From: Acrocarpospora macrocephala
Lineage (GTDB): Bacteria > Actinomycetota > Actinomycetes > Streptosporangiales > Streptosporangiaceae
Assembly: GCF_009687865.1 (NCBI RefSeq)
Contig: NZ_BLAE01000031.1
Span: forward strand, 45,073-109,072
Reading direction: 5' to 3'
Length of the DNA: 64,000 nt
This document shows positions 54,147 to 63,900 of the stretch, in pieces. Each line of letters starts with the position of its first letter. Position 1 is the stretch's first letter. The position numbers and the translations under genes are program-made. The notes beneath the pieces are model-generated. The model was not told where the DNA came from. It searched no databases and worked only from the letters and a program-made list of their open reading frames with translations.

Positions 54147-55379
54147 GTGGAGATCGAGCGGGCGCGACGGGACTACGAGGAGCTAAGAGGCAAGGGCCTC
54201 AAGCTGGACCTCACCCGGGGGAAGCCCTCGTCGACGCAGCTGGATCTGTCGGCGGAACTGCTGCGGCTGCCGGGAGACGCGCACACGGCGGCGGACGGGA
54301 GCGACACCCGCAACTACGGCGGGCTGCAAGGGCTCGCGGAACTGCGCGCCCTGTTCAGCGGGGTGCTGCAGGTCCCCACCGGACAGCTGATCGTCGGCGG
54401 GAACTCCAGCCTGGCGATGATGCACGACTCGATCGTGTACTGCCTGCTCGGCGTCCCGGTCGGCGGCGAGCGCCGGTGGGCGGACGAGGAGCGCGTCGCG
54501 TTCCTCTGCCCGGTGCCCGGATATGACCGGCATTTCGCCCTCTGCGAGCGATTCGGGATCGAACTCATCCCGGTTCCCATGACCCCTGACGGCCCGGACA
54601 TGGACGAGGTCGAGCGGCTGGTCGCCGCCGACGCCGCGATCAAGGGCATCTGGTGCGTGCCCAAGTACAGCAACCCGGACGGTGTCAGCTACAGCGCCCA
54701 GACCGTGGCCCGGCTGGCCGCGATGCCGGCCGCCGCCCCCGATTTCCGCATCTTCTGGGACAACGCGTACGCGGTGCACCACCTCACCGACCAGCCGGCG
54801 GAGATCGCCGACGTGCTCACGCTGGCCGCCGAGGCGGGCCACCCCGACCGGGTCTTCGTCTACGGATCCACCTCGAAGGTGACGCTGGCCGGGAGCGGGG
54901 TCTCCTTCTTCGGGTCCTCGCCCGCCAACGTGGCCTGGTTCCTCGGCTTCCTGGGCAAGGGCACGATCGGCGCCGACAAGGTCAACCAGCTCCGGCACGT
55001 CATCTTCCTGCGGGACGAGGACGGGCTGCGCGCCCACATGCGCCGGCACGCCGAGCTGATCCGGCCGAAGTTCGAGGCCGTGGACCGCATTCTGAGCAAG
55101 GAGCTCGGCGGCACGGGGCTGGCCAGCTGGTCGAGCCCGGCGGGGGGCTACTTCATCAGCCTCGAGGTGCCGGACGGGTGCGCCAAGGAGGTCGTGCGCA
55201 GGGCGGCGGAGGCCGGGATCGCGCTTACTCCCGCCGGGGCCACACATCCGTACGGGAACGACCCGGCCGACCGGACGATCCGGATCGCCCCGACGTACCC
55301 GGACCTGGAGGAGCTGGAGGTGGCCATCAGCGGTCTGGCCACCTGCGTGCGCCTGGTCGGCGCGGAGAAGCTCGGCTGA
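54147..55379 (+). CDS. Class I aminotransferase, aspartate aminotransferase subgroup Ic-like
   Basis: 410 residues from a GTG with GGAGG upstream. PLP-dependent fold I enzyme: N-terminal LDLTRGKPSSTQLDLS, the NYGGLQGL substrate segment, WCVPKYSNPDGVSYS, and the PLP Lys244 in YGSTSKVTLAGSGV. This set of motifs is that of the PF12897 subgroup, first characterised as an aspartate aminotransferase of subgroup Ic. Starts 31 bases after thrS and may share its transcript, which would tie an amino-acid supply enzyme to Thr-dependent control (inference). A clear terminator follows. Confidence 0.85.
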   Translation: MEIERARRDYEELRGKGLKLDLTRGKPSSTQLDLSAELLRLPGDAHTAADGSDTRNYGGLQGLAELRALFSGVLQVPTGQLIVGGNSSLAMMHDSIVYCLLGVPVGGERRWADEERVAFLCPVPGYDRHFALCERFGIELIPVPMTPDGPDMDEVERLVAADAAIKGIWCVPKYSNPDGVSYSAQTVARLAAMPAAAPDFRIFWDNAYAVHHLTDQPAEIADVLTLAAEAGHPDRVFVYGSTSKVTLAGSGVSFFGSSPANVAWFLGFLGKGTIGADKVNQLRHVIFLRDEDGLRAHMRRHAELIRPKFEAVDRILSKELGGTGLASWSSPAGGYFISLEVPDGCAKEVVRRAAEAGIALTPAGATHPYGNDPADRTIRIAPTYPDLEELEVAISGLATCVRLVGAEKLG

Positions 55380-55391
55380 TCCGAGCAAGAC

Positions 55392-55434
55392 ACGGCTCCC
55401 TTCCCAGGCCCGGGAGGGGAGCCGTTTTCTTTCT
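55392..55434 (+). terminator. Rho-independent terminator after the aminotransferase
   Basis: Stem ACGGCTCCC / GGGAGCCGT with a GC-rich loop, followed by TTTCTTTCT: the most canonical terminator in the window. Confidence 0.85.
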
Positions 55435-55441
55435 AACGGAC

Positions 55442-55526
55442 ACGTGTCCTGGCGGGCGTGGGGGACCCGCCAGGACACGTACCGCCCCGGCGTGGCGCGT
55501 ACGACCCCGGCGAGGGATGGGGTCGT
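55442..55526. repeat. Two strong tandem hairpins in a gene-poor region
   Basis: A 15-base perfect stem (ACGTGTCCTGGCGGG at 55442-55456 with its complement at 55466-55480) is followed by an 8-base stem (ACGACCCC at 55501 with GGGGTCGT at 55519). They lie inside the 462-base stretch between the aminotransferase and the GntR gene (55380-55841), which otherwise holds only a doubtful 33-codon frame and a small AACGCGT/ACGCGTT repeat at 55629-55652. They might be a structured leader, a small RNA, or a terminator for minus-strand transcripts. Confidence 0.55.
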
Positions 55527-55528
55527 CC

Positions 55529-55630
55529 GTGCCGTTAGTCGCGCGGAGTCAGCGGGATCAGGTCGATCTCGGCAGATTCGACTTGACCTCGAATGTGGCA
55601 TTGGTAGTGGTGTTGACCCTGGTGATGTAA
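55529..55630 (+). CDS. Possible 33-residue hydrophobic-tailed small protein
   Basis: A GTG at 55529 after GGGG opens a 33-codon frame whose N-terminal half is polar (ARSQRDQVDLGRFDLTSN) and whose C-terminal half is a run of Val, Leu and Ala (VALVVVLTLVM), like a small membrane peptide. No family recognised and no other evidence of expression. It could be chance. Confidence 0.25.
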   Translation: MPLVARSQRDQVDLGRFDLTSNVALVVVLTLVM

Positions 55631-55809
55631 CGCGTAGCGCAGTAAACGCGTTGCCTCACAGGGATCGCGCGACAGCAGGCAGACCTACCCGCACGGACCG
55701 TCAACACCGGCCCACCCCCATTGGATGGATTTGTACCAACGTTTGGATAATGCGCGGATCCCAGCGTCAGGTCAAGTGGTTGTTCCAAGTCAGACCGAGA
55801 TCGTCTAGA

Positions 55810-55823
55810 TTTGTTGGCACAAA
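55810..55823. promoter_or_regulatory. Small palindrome upstream of the GntR gene
   Basis: TTTGTTGGCACAAA (5-base arms, 4-base centre) ends 18 bases before the GntR start. Possible autoregulatory operator; weak. Confidence 0.3.
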
Positions 55824-55841
55824 AGGGTGGATTGAGGGAAA

Positions 55842-56597
55842 ATGGCACGATCGTCGCTCTACCAGCAGGTGGCCTCCGAACTCCGGCGGGCGATCTACTC
55901 GGGCGAATTCGGGCCCGGCGATCAGATCCCCACCGAGACCGAGCTGATGGACGGCCATCAGGTCAGCCGCAACACCGTGCGGCTGGCCCTGGGCGAGCTC
56001 GAGAACGAGGGGCTCATCCTCCGGATGCGCCGGCGCGGCACCTTCGTCCGGGAACGCCGTCCGCTGCTCATGCGCCCGCAGGACGAGCTGTTGCCGCGAG
56101 GCGACAGCCGCCCCCGTTTCGACTCGTTCGTGTTCGCGGTCACCTCCGAGGGTCGCCAGGCCGACCAGAACATCGAGGTTCAGATCGTCCAGCCGCCGGA
56201 GGACATCGCGACCCGGCTGGAGCTCGTCGAGGACCGGGCGCTGGCCGTCGTGCGGCGGCGGTTACGGTTCGTGGACGGGCAGCCGTACAACACCAACGAC
56301 TCCTACTTCCCGCTGAAGCTGGTGAGCGACTCCGAGATCGTCCGTCCGGGCGACATCAAGCGGGGCGCGAACCGGGTGCTGGAAGAGCTCGGGCATCCGC
56401 AGGTCCGTGTTATCGACGATATTTCGGCACGGATGCCGACCCCCGATGAATCCGCCCGGCTGCAACTGGAACCTGGAACCCCGGTTGTGGTCTACGTCCG
56501 AGTCGGATACGACGAGGAGGACGTCCCCGTCCGCGTCGCCGTGTCCGTGTTGCCCGCCGACAAACACCTGATCAGGTACGAGCTGGAACGTCATTGA
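55842..56597 (+). CDS. GntR/HutC-family regulator with UTRA domain
   Basis: 251 residues; ATG behind GAGGG. Winged helix in the first 70 residues (LRRAIYSGEFGPGDQIPTET, ELMDGHQVSRNTVRLALGEL). The UTRA effector domain follows, with LAVVRRRLRFVDGQPYNTND and VYVRVGYDEEDVPVRVAVSV. HutC-subfamily members sense small carboxylates or sugar phosphates; the ligand is unknown. No obvious operon partner: the next gene starts 266 bases away, a gap in which nothing was recognised. Confidence 0.85.
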   Translation: MARSSLYQQVASELRRAIYSGEFGPGDQIPTETELMDGHQVSRNTVRLALGELENEGLILRMRRRGTFVRERRPLLMRPQDELLPRGDSRPRFDSFVFAVTSEGRQADQNIEVQIVQPPEDIATRLELVEDRALAVVRRRLRFVDGQPYNTNDSYFPLKLVSDSEIVRPGDIKRGANRVLEELGHPQVRVIDDISARMPTPDESARLQLEPGTPVVVYVRVGYDEEDVPVRVAVSVLPADKHLIRYELERH

Positions 56598-56863
56598 CCG
56601 AACACGGGCCGTCCTGATCGGGCGGCCCAACGCGAGGTACCGCCGCGAGCGACCCCCTGGCCGCGCTCGGGGCAGTGGTGACGTCTGCCAGAAACGGCGC
56701 CATCGCCGATATCACGCCCGCCTTCTCGCACGCGGGCGCTCTTTCCGGTCGGCCTTAACGACCTTGTGAACCCCTCTCGCCGCCACTCGGCTGGAAGCCG
56801 TGCGGCGTCAAACCGTGACTCTACGTAATCACAACGACACCCGTAGCAACGAAAGGACCTGTC

Positions 56864-57469
56864 ATGCGCTCTGACACCCTCAATCTCTCTGCAGAACTCA
56901 CGCTTCGCAGGGCTACCCACGCCGACCTTTCGGGCGTGCTTTCACTGCTGGCCCGCGCCGCCGGCTGGCTGAACTCGCTCGGGGTGCGGCAGTGGCCGGT
57001 CGGCGGCTTCCCGGCCGAGCGGATCGAGCCGCTCATCAGTGCCGGGAACTTCTACGTGCTCGACGCGGAGGACGGGACCGCGGGCGTGATGGCGCTGGAC
57101 GACCACGCCGACGCCGAGTTCTGGACCCCCGGCGACCGTCCCGAGGCCGCGCTGTACGTGCACAAGCTGGCCGTGAACCGGGACTACTCCGGGCTCGGCG
57201 TGGGCGAGGCGTTACTGGACTGGGCGGGCCTGCGCGCCCTGGCCGCGGGCTGCCGCTTCGTCCGGCTGGACTGCTCCAAGGACAACAACCGCCTGCAGCG
57301 CTACTACCTGGGCCAGCGCTTCCGGCATGTCCGCACGGTCGACCTGCCGCACCGGGCCTCCGGCGCGCTGTTCGAACGCCCGGCGGGCGTCCGGGGTGGC
57401 TTCATGCCTGCCCGTGTGCACGATCTGACCACATATGTCCCCAAGCAAAAGGCTCTGCTATCACACTGA
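56864..57469 (+). CDS. GNAT-family N-acetyltransferase
   Basis: 201 residues; ATG behind GAAAGG. Acetyl-CoA binding motif A is read in LAVNRDYSGLGVGEALLDWA; the preceding strand is ALYVHKL and the C-terminal motif B is FVRLDCSKDNNRLQRYYLGQ. Substrate not predictable. Single gene. Confidence 0.8.
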   Translation: MRSDTLNLSAELTLRRATHADLSGVLSLLARAAGWLNSLGVRQWPVGGFPAERIEPLISAGNFYVLDAEDGTAGVMALDDHADAEFWTPGDRPEAALYVHKLAVNRDYSGLGVGEALLDWAGLRALAAGCRFVRLDCSKDNNRLQRYYLGQRFRHVRTVDLPHRASGALFERPAGVRGGFMPARVHDLTTYVPKQKALLSH

Positions 57470-57531
57470 CTCGGTGCTGAACAGGGCGGATGCCGTACGG
57501 CCCCGCAAACGGACCCGATAATGTTCGGTCC

Positions 57532-58209
57532 ATGACCGGATCGCTGCTTGAAGTGATCGCGCTGGACGTGCGCGATGCCGTGGCCGCCGAGGAGGGCGGC
57601 GCGGACCGCTTGGAGATCGTGGCGGACATGTCCGCCGACGGGCTCACGCCGGCTCCGGAGACGGTCGCCGCGATCTCCAAGGAGTGCACGCTCCCGCAGA
57701 TGGTGATGTTGCGGTCCAACGCGGGGTTCACGGTCAGCCCCGAGGAGCTCGACCGGCTGCGCCGCTCCGCCAGGGAACTGTCCGAGGCGGGGGCCGCCGG
57801 GTTCGTCTTCGGCTTCCTCGACGCGGAGGGCGCCGTGGACCGCGGCGCCACCGAGGCGCTGATCCACGCGGTCGCGCCGCTGCCGTGGACCTTCCATCGC
57901 GCGGTGGACTGGGCCGCCGACGTACAGGCGGGGTGGCGGGCGGTCCGGCTGCTGCCCAACCTGGCCACCGTGCTGTCGGCGGGTTCGCCGAAGGGCGTGG
58001 CGAGCGGGCTGCCGATCCTGCGCACCCGGGCCGAGGCCGGGGACGGCGCGCTGATCATGGCAGGGGGCGGCCTGCGGCGGGAGCACGTGCCGGTGCTGCA
58101 CGATTACGGGGTCAAGGCGTTCCATGTGGGGGGCGCGGTGCGGGAGTCGTGGGAGTTGCCGGTGGAGCGGGCCCGGGTGGCCGAATGGCGGCGGCTACTC
58201 GATTCCTAG
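57532..58209 (+). CDS. cutC: CutC-family protein
   Basis: 225 residues. TIM-barrel CutC features: AAEEGGADRLEIVADMSADG near the N-terminus, TFHRAVDW in the middle (TFHRAFD in the family), and IMAGGGLRREHV with FHVGGAVR near the end. Originally linked with copper tolerance; the biochemical role is still uncertain. The last 15 bases overlap the convergent DUF6986 gene. Confidence 0.85.
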   Translation: MTGSLLEVIALDVRDAVAAEEGGADRLEIVADMSADGLTPAPETVAAISKECTLPQMVMLRSNAGFTVSPEELDRLRRSARELSEAGAAGFVFGFLDAEGAVDRGATEALIHAVAPLPWTFHRAVDWAADVQAGWRAVRLLPNLATVLSAGSPKGVASGLPILRTRAEAGDGALIMAGGGLRREHVPVLHDYGVKAFHVGGAVRESWELPVERARVAEWRRLLDS

Positions 58210-59337
58210 GCAGTGGTGGGCGCGGGTGAGCGCCGCGGTCATGGTCTTCACGGTGGCGGGTTCGTCCATGACACCGCCCTCCTGGCGCTGTTCGTGCCAG
58301 GCGCGGACGCGTGACTGATATTCGTCGTAGTGGCGCAGGTGGAAGGCGTAGGTGGTGGCGTAGCGGCTGACCAGGTGGGAGGGGTGCATGTCCCAGCCCT
58401 GGTAGAAGCCGTTGCCGAGCGAGTGCCGTACCAGCTGGGCGTGGCGTCGCCACAGGGCCAGCACGTCGTCGCGGGAGTCCGAGGCGGGCGAGGCGGCCAG
58501 CGAGCCGTCGGAGAGCTCGATCCCCTCCGGGAGCAGCGTCGTCTGCATCACGTTCCTGGCATGATCGCAGGCCGGATGGTCCAGCCGTTGCTCGTGCGGC
58601 GGCAAACCGCAGGCGGCGGTGTAGTCGAAAACCCCGAAATGCGCGGCCCGTAGCCGCCCTCCCGACGCCCGCGTGGCCTCGGAAAGGAACAACACCGTCT
58701 GCGGCGCTTCCACTTGCATCTCAAATCCCAGCGTCTGGTACGGCAAACCAAGCCCATCCTCCAATTCGTCCAGATATGTCGCGAATTGTCCGAGATAAGC
58801 TGACATGAGTACTTTTGGCAAGGTGACGGTGAAGCCCGCCGGGAGTTGTCCGATATTTCGGATTACGCCGGTGAGGAAACCGTCCAGGGTGCGGATCGCG
58901 CGGGCGGGATCGCCGTCGGCGAAGGATTTCACCCGCAGACCCCAGCGGCGGGGGAGGGAACCCGCCGCGTGCATGGCGGCGATGGCGACCGCCGCACGTT
59001 CGGTGTCGGCGTCCTCGTCGGGACGCACCCCGTAACCGTCCTCGAAGTCCACGCGCAGGTCCTCGATCGGCTCGGTGGCCAGCTTGGCCGCCACTCTCGG
59101 GAGGCCGTCGTGATCGAACACGGCGGCGAAGGCCTCAGGGGTGGGGAGATGGCGGTCCAGGAGCTCTGTCGCGGCCCGGCCCCAGTCGGCGGGGGTGGTC
59201 GAGGTCAGCCGGTCGGCCGGGACATAGACGGTGTGCACGGGCTGCCAGGGGAGGCTCGCCGTCGGATAGCGGGCGTGCTGTTCCCCGTGGGTCTCGGCGA
59301 ATCCCGCGATCTCCACCGGGCCCAAGGTGGTTTCCAT
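58195..59337 (-). CDS. DUF6986-type protein with citrate lyase/HpcH aldolase-like fold
   Basis: 380 residues. Barrel motifs resemble the HpcH/HpaI and citrate-lyase beta families: LRVDFEDGYGVR (acidic metal site), LGFEMQVEAPQTV and HFGVFDYTAAC, and the GWDMHPSHLVSRYAT segment. The length and the QPVHTVYVPADR start match a conserved actinobacterial family annotated as DUF6986 or aldolase/citrate lyase family. It may cleave or form a C-C bond of a hydroxy-acid; substrate unknown. Confidence 0.75.
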   Translation of the reverse strand: METTLGPVEIAGFAETHGEQHARYPTASLPWQPVHTVYVPADRLTSTTPADWGRAATELLDRHLPTPEAFAAVFDHDGLPRVAAKLATEPIEDLRVDFEDGYGVRPDEDADTERAAVAIAAMHAAGSLPRRWGLRVKSFADGDPARAIRTLDGFLTGVIRNIGQLPAGFTVTLPKVLMSAYLGQFATYLDELEDGLGLPYQTLGFEMQVEAPQTVLFLSEATRASGGRLRAAHFGVFDYTAACGLPPHEQRLDHPACDHARNVMQTTLLPEGIELSDGSLAASPASDSRDDVLALWRRHAQLVRHSLGNGFYQGWDMHPSHLVSRYATTYAFHLRHYDEYQSRVRAWHEQRQEGGVMDEPATVKTMTAALTRAHHCLGIE

Positions 59338-59361
59338 CCGGAGATCCTGGCAGATCGGGGG

Positions 59362-60453
59362 TCAGCGCGGAAACGTCAGCACCTCGGCCAGGTGGGTGCG
59401 GTCGTTGACGCCGACCTTGGCGTACAGGCGGTGCAGGTGGTTGCCGACCGTGCGGTGCGAGACGCCCAGCCAGTCGGCGATCTCGCGGTTGGTCAGGCCC
59501 CAGGAGGCGAGCTGCCCCACCTGCTGCTCCCGGTCGGTCATGGCGGTGTCGGCGGGGGAGAGGCGGTGGATCTGGTGCCGGGCGCGGAGCGGGCCCACCC
59601 ATTCGCGGATCACGGCCTGGTACATCGGGTGCGCGAGCCGTACCAGCAGGGACTGGCCGCGCGGGCAGGAGGTGATCAGGCCGCGGCGTTCGACCCGGTG
59701 CACCGCGTCAGGGTTGCCCCGGGCCAGCAGCAGGGCGGCGTCGACGGACTCGTGCACGGCGACGAGCTCCAGCACGTCGCGCTCGTCCTCGTCCAGCTCG
59801 CCGATCTCGGCCCGCACCAGCTCCCGAAGGCACGGACTGAGCGGCAACTGCCCCCGCGAGCACCAGACCCCGTCCAGCCGGGCCAGCGCCCCCGCGGCCA
59901 GCGCGGCGGTGACCAGCTCGCGCAGGAAGCGCAGATCGCCCGCGGCGGCGCGGCAGAACCGTCGCACGGTCGCGCCCTCCACCCGGCCGCCCAGCGCGGC
60001 CGTCAGCAGGCGGGCGGCGTGCTCCTGCCGCAGCGGCGCGAGCTCCAGGCGGGGCAGATCGAGCGCGCGCAGCGGCGCGGGCACGGCTGCCTCGCCTCTG
60101 GCCACCACGACGACCTTGGCCTGGTCGCGGGTGACCAGGTGGTGCAGGAGCGCGGCCGAGGCGTCGTCGATCCGATCCGCGTCGTCGGCGATCAGCAGCA
60201 GCCCCGGGCCGAGCCACTCCGCCGCCCAGGCGAGCAGGTTGGCGTGCGGGGCGTCGGCCGGCAGCAGGTGCGCGAACGCGCCCAGCGCCACGCTGGGGCC
60301 GGTGCCGCGCAGCCGCAGGCCGCCCGCCTGGGCGGCCAGGGCGCTCTTGCCGACCCCGTGCGGGCCGGTGAGCAGCACGCCGCCGCCGGAGTCCAGCGCG
60401 GCGGCGAGGGCGGCGCGCTCCTCGTCCCGGCCCAGGAAAGGCCATCTGATCAT
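59362..60453 (-). CDS. Small ATPase-type LuxR regulator (LAL-like, lacking the TPR region)
   Basis: 363 residues. P-loop GPHGVGKSAL (about 30-39), Walker B LLLIADDADRI, winged region to about 280, and a C-terminal LuxR HTH (MTDREQQVGQLASWGLTNRE then IADWLGVSHRTVGNHLHRLY). LAL regulators are usually 850-1000 residues with a long TPR region, missing here. The ATG overlaps the stop of the secreted protein gene upstream (ATGA), so the two are translationally coupled. Confidence 0.82.
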   Translation of the reverse strand: MIRWPFLGRDEERAALAAALDSGGGVLLTGPHGVGKSALAAQAGGLRLRGTGPSVALGAFAHLLPADAPHANLLAWAAEWLGPGLLLIADDADRIDDASAALLHHLVTRDQAKVVVVARGEAAVPAPLRALDLPRLELAPLRQEHAARLLTAALGGRVEGATVRRFCRAAAGDLRFLRELVTAALAAGALARLDGVWCSRGQLPLSPCLRELVRAEIGELDEDERDVLELVAVHESVDAALLLARGNPDAVHRVERRGLITSCPRGQSLLVRLAHPMYQAVIREWVGPLRARHQIHRLSPADTAMTDREQQVGQLASWGLTNREIADWLGVSHRTVGNHLHRLYAKVGVNDRTHLAEVLTFPR

Positions 60454-60878
60454 GAGCCCACCACGAACTTCCAGCTGCCGCAGCCGGGGCTGCTGGAGGT
60501 CTTCGGCTTGTCGCAGACGCGCAGCTTCACGAACCGGGGGGACCGGAACTTGGCGATCACGCGCTGGCTGCCCGGGACGCCGACACGGTCGTCACCCGGG
60601 TCGAAGCCGATCCAGCTGCTCTTGGGGCTCCAGGAGATGTAGAGGTAGGCGGAGGAGCCTTCGCCGTGGCGGTCCTTGAGGGTGCCGTTGAGGGTGTAGA
60701 GGGTGCCGTCCTTGGTCATGGTTCCGATGAAGTCGTCCCGCTTGAGCGGGGCGCCGGAGGTGAGGCGCACCCAGGCGGAGTGCACCGTGAATGAGCTCGG
60801 GGCCGAGACGGCGGCCTCGGCGGGGAGGGCGGGGAACGTCAGGGATGCGGCCAGCAGCAGGCCGAGAGTCGTTCGCAT
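60450..60878 (-). CDS. Small secreted protein coupled to a LuxR regulator
   Basis: 142 residues. Signal peptide 1-22 (AEA/AV). The mature chain is beta-rich with two C-terminal Cys (LRVCDKPKTSSSPGCGSWKF), probably one disulphide. Motifs such as RDDFIGTMTKDGTLYTLNGTL and SPKSSWIGFDPGDD give no known family. Translational coupling to a LuxR-type ATPase suggests that it might report on, or be controlled with, that regulator (inference). Confidence 0.7.
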   Translation of the reverse strand: MRTTLGLLLAASLTFPALPAEAAVSAPSSFTVHSAWVRLTSGAPLKRDDFIGTMTKDGTLYTLNGTLKDRHGEGSSAYLYISWSPKSSWIGFDPGDDRVGVPGSQRVIAKFRSPRFVKLRVCDKPKTSSSPGCGSWKFVVGS

Positions 60879-60945
60879 GCTCCCAGTGCAGCCGCCCCGG
60901 CTTGCCAACCGCTCACCGAACGCTTGTCCCGCGCTTGCGCCCAGG

Positions 60946-63900
60946 TCAGGCGCACTGCCGCTGGTACGGGTACCCCCGCAGGAACGCGTCCCACTCGGCC
61001 ACGGTGAGGTCACGCCCGGCCGCCGCGCAGACCCGCCGCCGGGCCGACTCCAGATCGAGGTCCCACCGGTGCACGGACCGGTCACTGGACACGCTCAGCA
61101 GCGCGCTGCCGTCGAAGGTCAGGAACCGGGAGGTGTTGTCGTACGGCCCGGGCGTGGTGCCGATCAGCAGCCCGGTGCCGCCCTCGTGCAGCGAGATCCG
61201 GCCATCCGCCTGGCTGCTGGCCACGAACCGGTTGTCGGGCGAGATCGCGATGCTGCGGTACTGCCCCGGCCTGGTGCGCGAGAGCACCCGCTGCGGCGCC
61301 CAGGTCCCGGAGTCCCACAGCGACAGCTGCCCGTCGTCGGCCCCGAAGGCGACCTGCCCGTCCCGGCCGAACCCGATCGCCGAGACCTCCGCGTCGCTCC
61401 TGGCCACCGCGAGCGGAGCCCGCACCTGCCTGCCACCGGCGTCCAGCACGGCGACGGTCCCGTTCAGGAGGCCGACCAGCAGCGTGCCGTCGGGTGTGTA
61501 CGCGAGGACGGACGCCTTGGCCGGCAGTGGAACGGTGGCCAGGGTGGCGTTCGTACCGGTGTCCACGATCTCCAGCATCGGCCGGTCGGCGGTCGTGTCG
61601 GTCGGCTGGGTGGTGATCGCCAGCCGGGTTCCGTCGCGGGACAGCGCCGCCAGCGGGTTGAAGATCTTACGCGTCAGCCCGCCGATCACCTGCACGTCAT
61701 CCGTGGTGGCCACCACGATCTTCCCCCCGCCCACCCCGGCCACGACCCCGTCCGCCCCGTTGAAGGAGGCCAGCGGGCGCTCGGCCGAGCCGGGGGTCAG
61801 GCCGAGCTCCCACACCTGCCCGTCCCTCGCGTAGACGGCGTTCGGATTCCAGGCCGCGCGGAAGCCGTCGATCCGGCCGTCGACGCCCTCGCCGATCCGT
61901 ACGGGGGCGCCGAAACCGCGCTCACCGGTCAGGTCCCAGGTGAGGATGACGCCGTCCAGGGTGACGCTGACCAGGGTCCGGCCGCCTTCGGCGATCTCCG
62001 CCCCCGCCACCCGCCCGGCGGCCGGGAAACTGCGCAGCAGCTGCCGGGTGGCCGCGTCCCAGACGTTCACCCGGCCCAGGCCGTCGCCGGAGATCACCTC
62101 GGTGTTCTCGGCCGACCAGGACGCCCAGGTGATGTCGGTGCCGTACCGGACCGGGCCCTCCGGGCGGCCCGTCGGCACGTCCCAGATGGTGATCTGGTCG
62201 ATCGCGGTGGTCAGCAGCGCGGTGCCGTCCCGGTTGAGGGCCTGGGTCTCGGCGGAGACGGTCGGCAGGTCGCCGAGCAGCCGGCCGCGCAGGTCGAGCA
62301 CGCGGGTCCGGCCGGACACCGTGGTCACGGCCAGGTGGGCGAGGTCGCCGCTGGTGAACAGGCCGCTGTTGGTCTCGGAGTTGGGCAGCACCCGCTCGGA
62401 TTCCGCATCCCAGACCTCGATGTGCTCGGCCACCACGGCGGCGATCGCGTCGCCCGCGACGAAGACGGCCGTGTCGGGGATCCGGCCGTGGCGGGAGCTC
62501 AGGTTGCGGGGGGTGGCCGTGGCGACGTCCCAGATCCGGACCGGGGTGCCCGGGCGGTTCATGGTGATCAGCCGCCGGCCGCCCTGGTCCAGCGAGATCC
62601 GGCGGACCATGGTGGGGCCCGCGTCGATGGGCGGGCCGACGGGGTCGAGCGTGGCGATGTCGTACACCTGGACGCGGCCCAGCTCGGAGGAGATCGCCAG
62701 CCGGCGGCGGTCGCCGCTGAGCGCCGTCGCGCCGACCAGCTCGGGCAGGGCCGGGGTGCCGCGCAGCAGGCGGGGATTGGCGAACAGCAGCGCCAGCAGG
62801 GTGCGCTGGGCGAGCGGGGTCGGATACATGCGCACCGCCTGGACGGCCAGCAGGCCGCCGCGGGCCGGATCGGGGTCGCTGACGGCCTGCGCGACCAGCC
62901 GTTCCGCGTCGGCGATCAGCCGGGCCTCGTCCGAGCCGGTCTTCTGGGTCCATCCCATGGCGGCGATGATCAGCACGGCCACCAGGGAGACGGCCATCGC
63001 CCGCAGCCGCCGGGTGGACCGGCTCCGCGACTCCCGCTCGGCCTCGGCCGCCGAGGCGTCCAGGAACTCCCGCTCCACCGCCGTCAGCAGCTCCGGATGC
63101 CCGGCCGCCCAGTCCAGCGCGCCGGACAGCCGCGCGCCCCGGTAGAGCTCGGCCGGGTCCCGGCCCCGGTCGGCCCAGTCCCGGGCGGCCGGGGACAGGT
63201 GGCGGCGCAGCGCGCGGCCCTCGGCGTCGGACTCCAGCCAGTCGCGCAGCCGGGGCCACTCGGTCAGCAGCGCCTCGTGGGCGACCTCCACCGTGTCGTG
63301 GTCGGTGATCAGCAGGCGGCGGTCGAGCAGCAGCCCGAGCACCCGGCGCACCTCCGGATCGGCCAGCTCGCCGATGGCCACCCGCCGCCGGACGAATCGT
63401 TCGCCGCCGTCGGCCAGCCGGAGGAAGATTGAGCGGGCGATCCGCCGCTCCGGCTCGGTGAGCGAGGCGTACGCGCGCTCGGCCATCCGCTCGATCGCGC
63501 CGCGCACCCCGCCGGAACGCTGGTAGGCCGCCAGGGTGAGGGTGCGGCCCTCGCGGCGCTCCCACAAGTCCAGCAGGGCGGTGGAGAGCAGCGGCAGCGA
63601 GCCAGGCTGGTCGTGGACGTCGGCCAGGAGCGCCTCGACCAGGCCGTCCTCGAGCGTGAGGCCGACCTGCCCGGCGGGCGCCTGGATGGCTTCGGCGAGC
63701 TCGTCCTTGGTCATCGGGCCGACCAGCACCTGGGCGTCCACGACCAGCCGGGCCAGCTCGCGATGGTCGGCGCAGCCGCCGTAGTAGTCGGCGCGCAGGG
63801 TGAGCACCACCTTGTGCGGGCAGCCGACCAGCGTGTCCAGGAACACCTGCCGCCGCTCGGCGGTCAAGGTGGTGAAAACCTCCTCGAACTGGTCCACGAA

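Noticed and set aside
55380-55841. tRNA or riboswitch in the gene-poor stretch
   Set aside because: No T-arm or acceptor pairing and no known riboswitch core could be found by eye.
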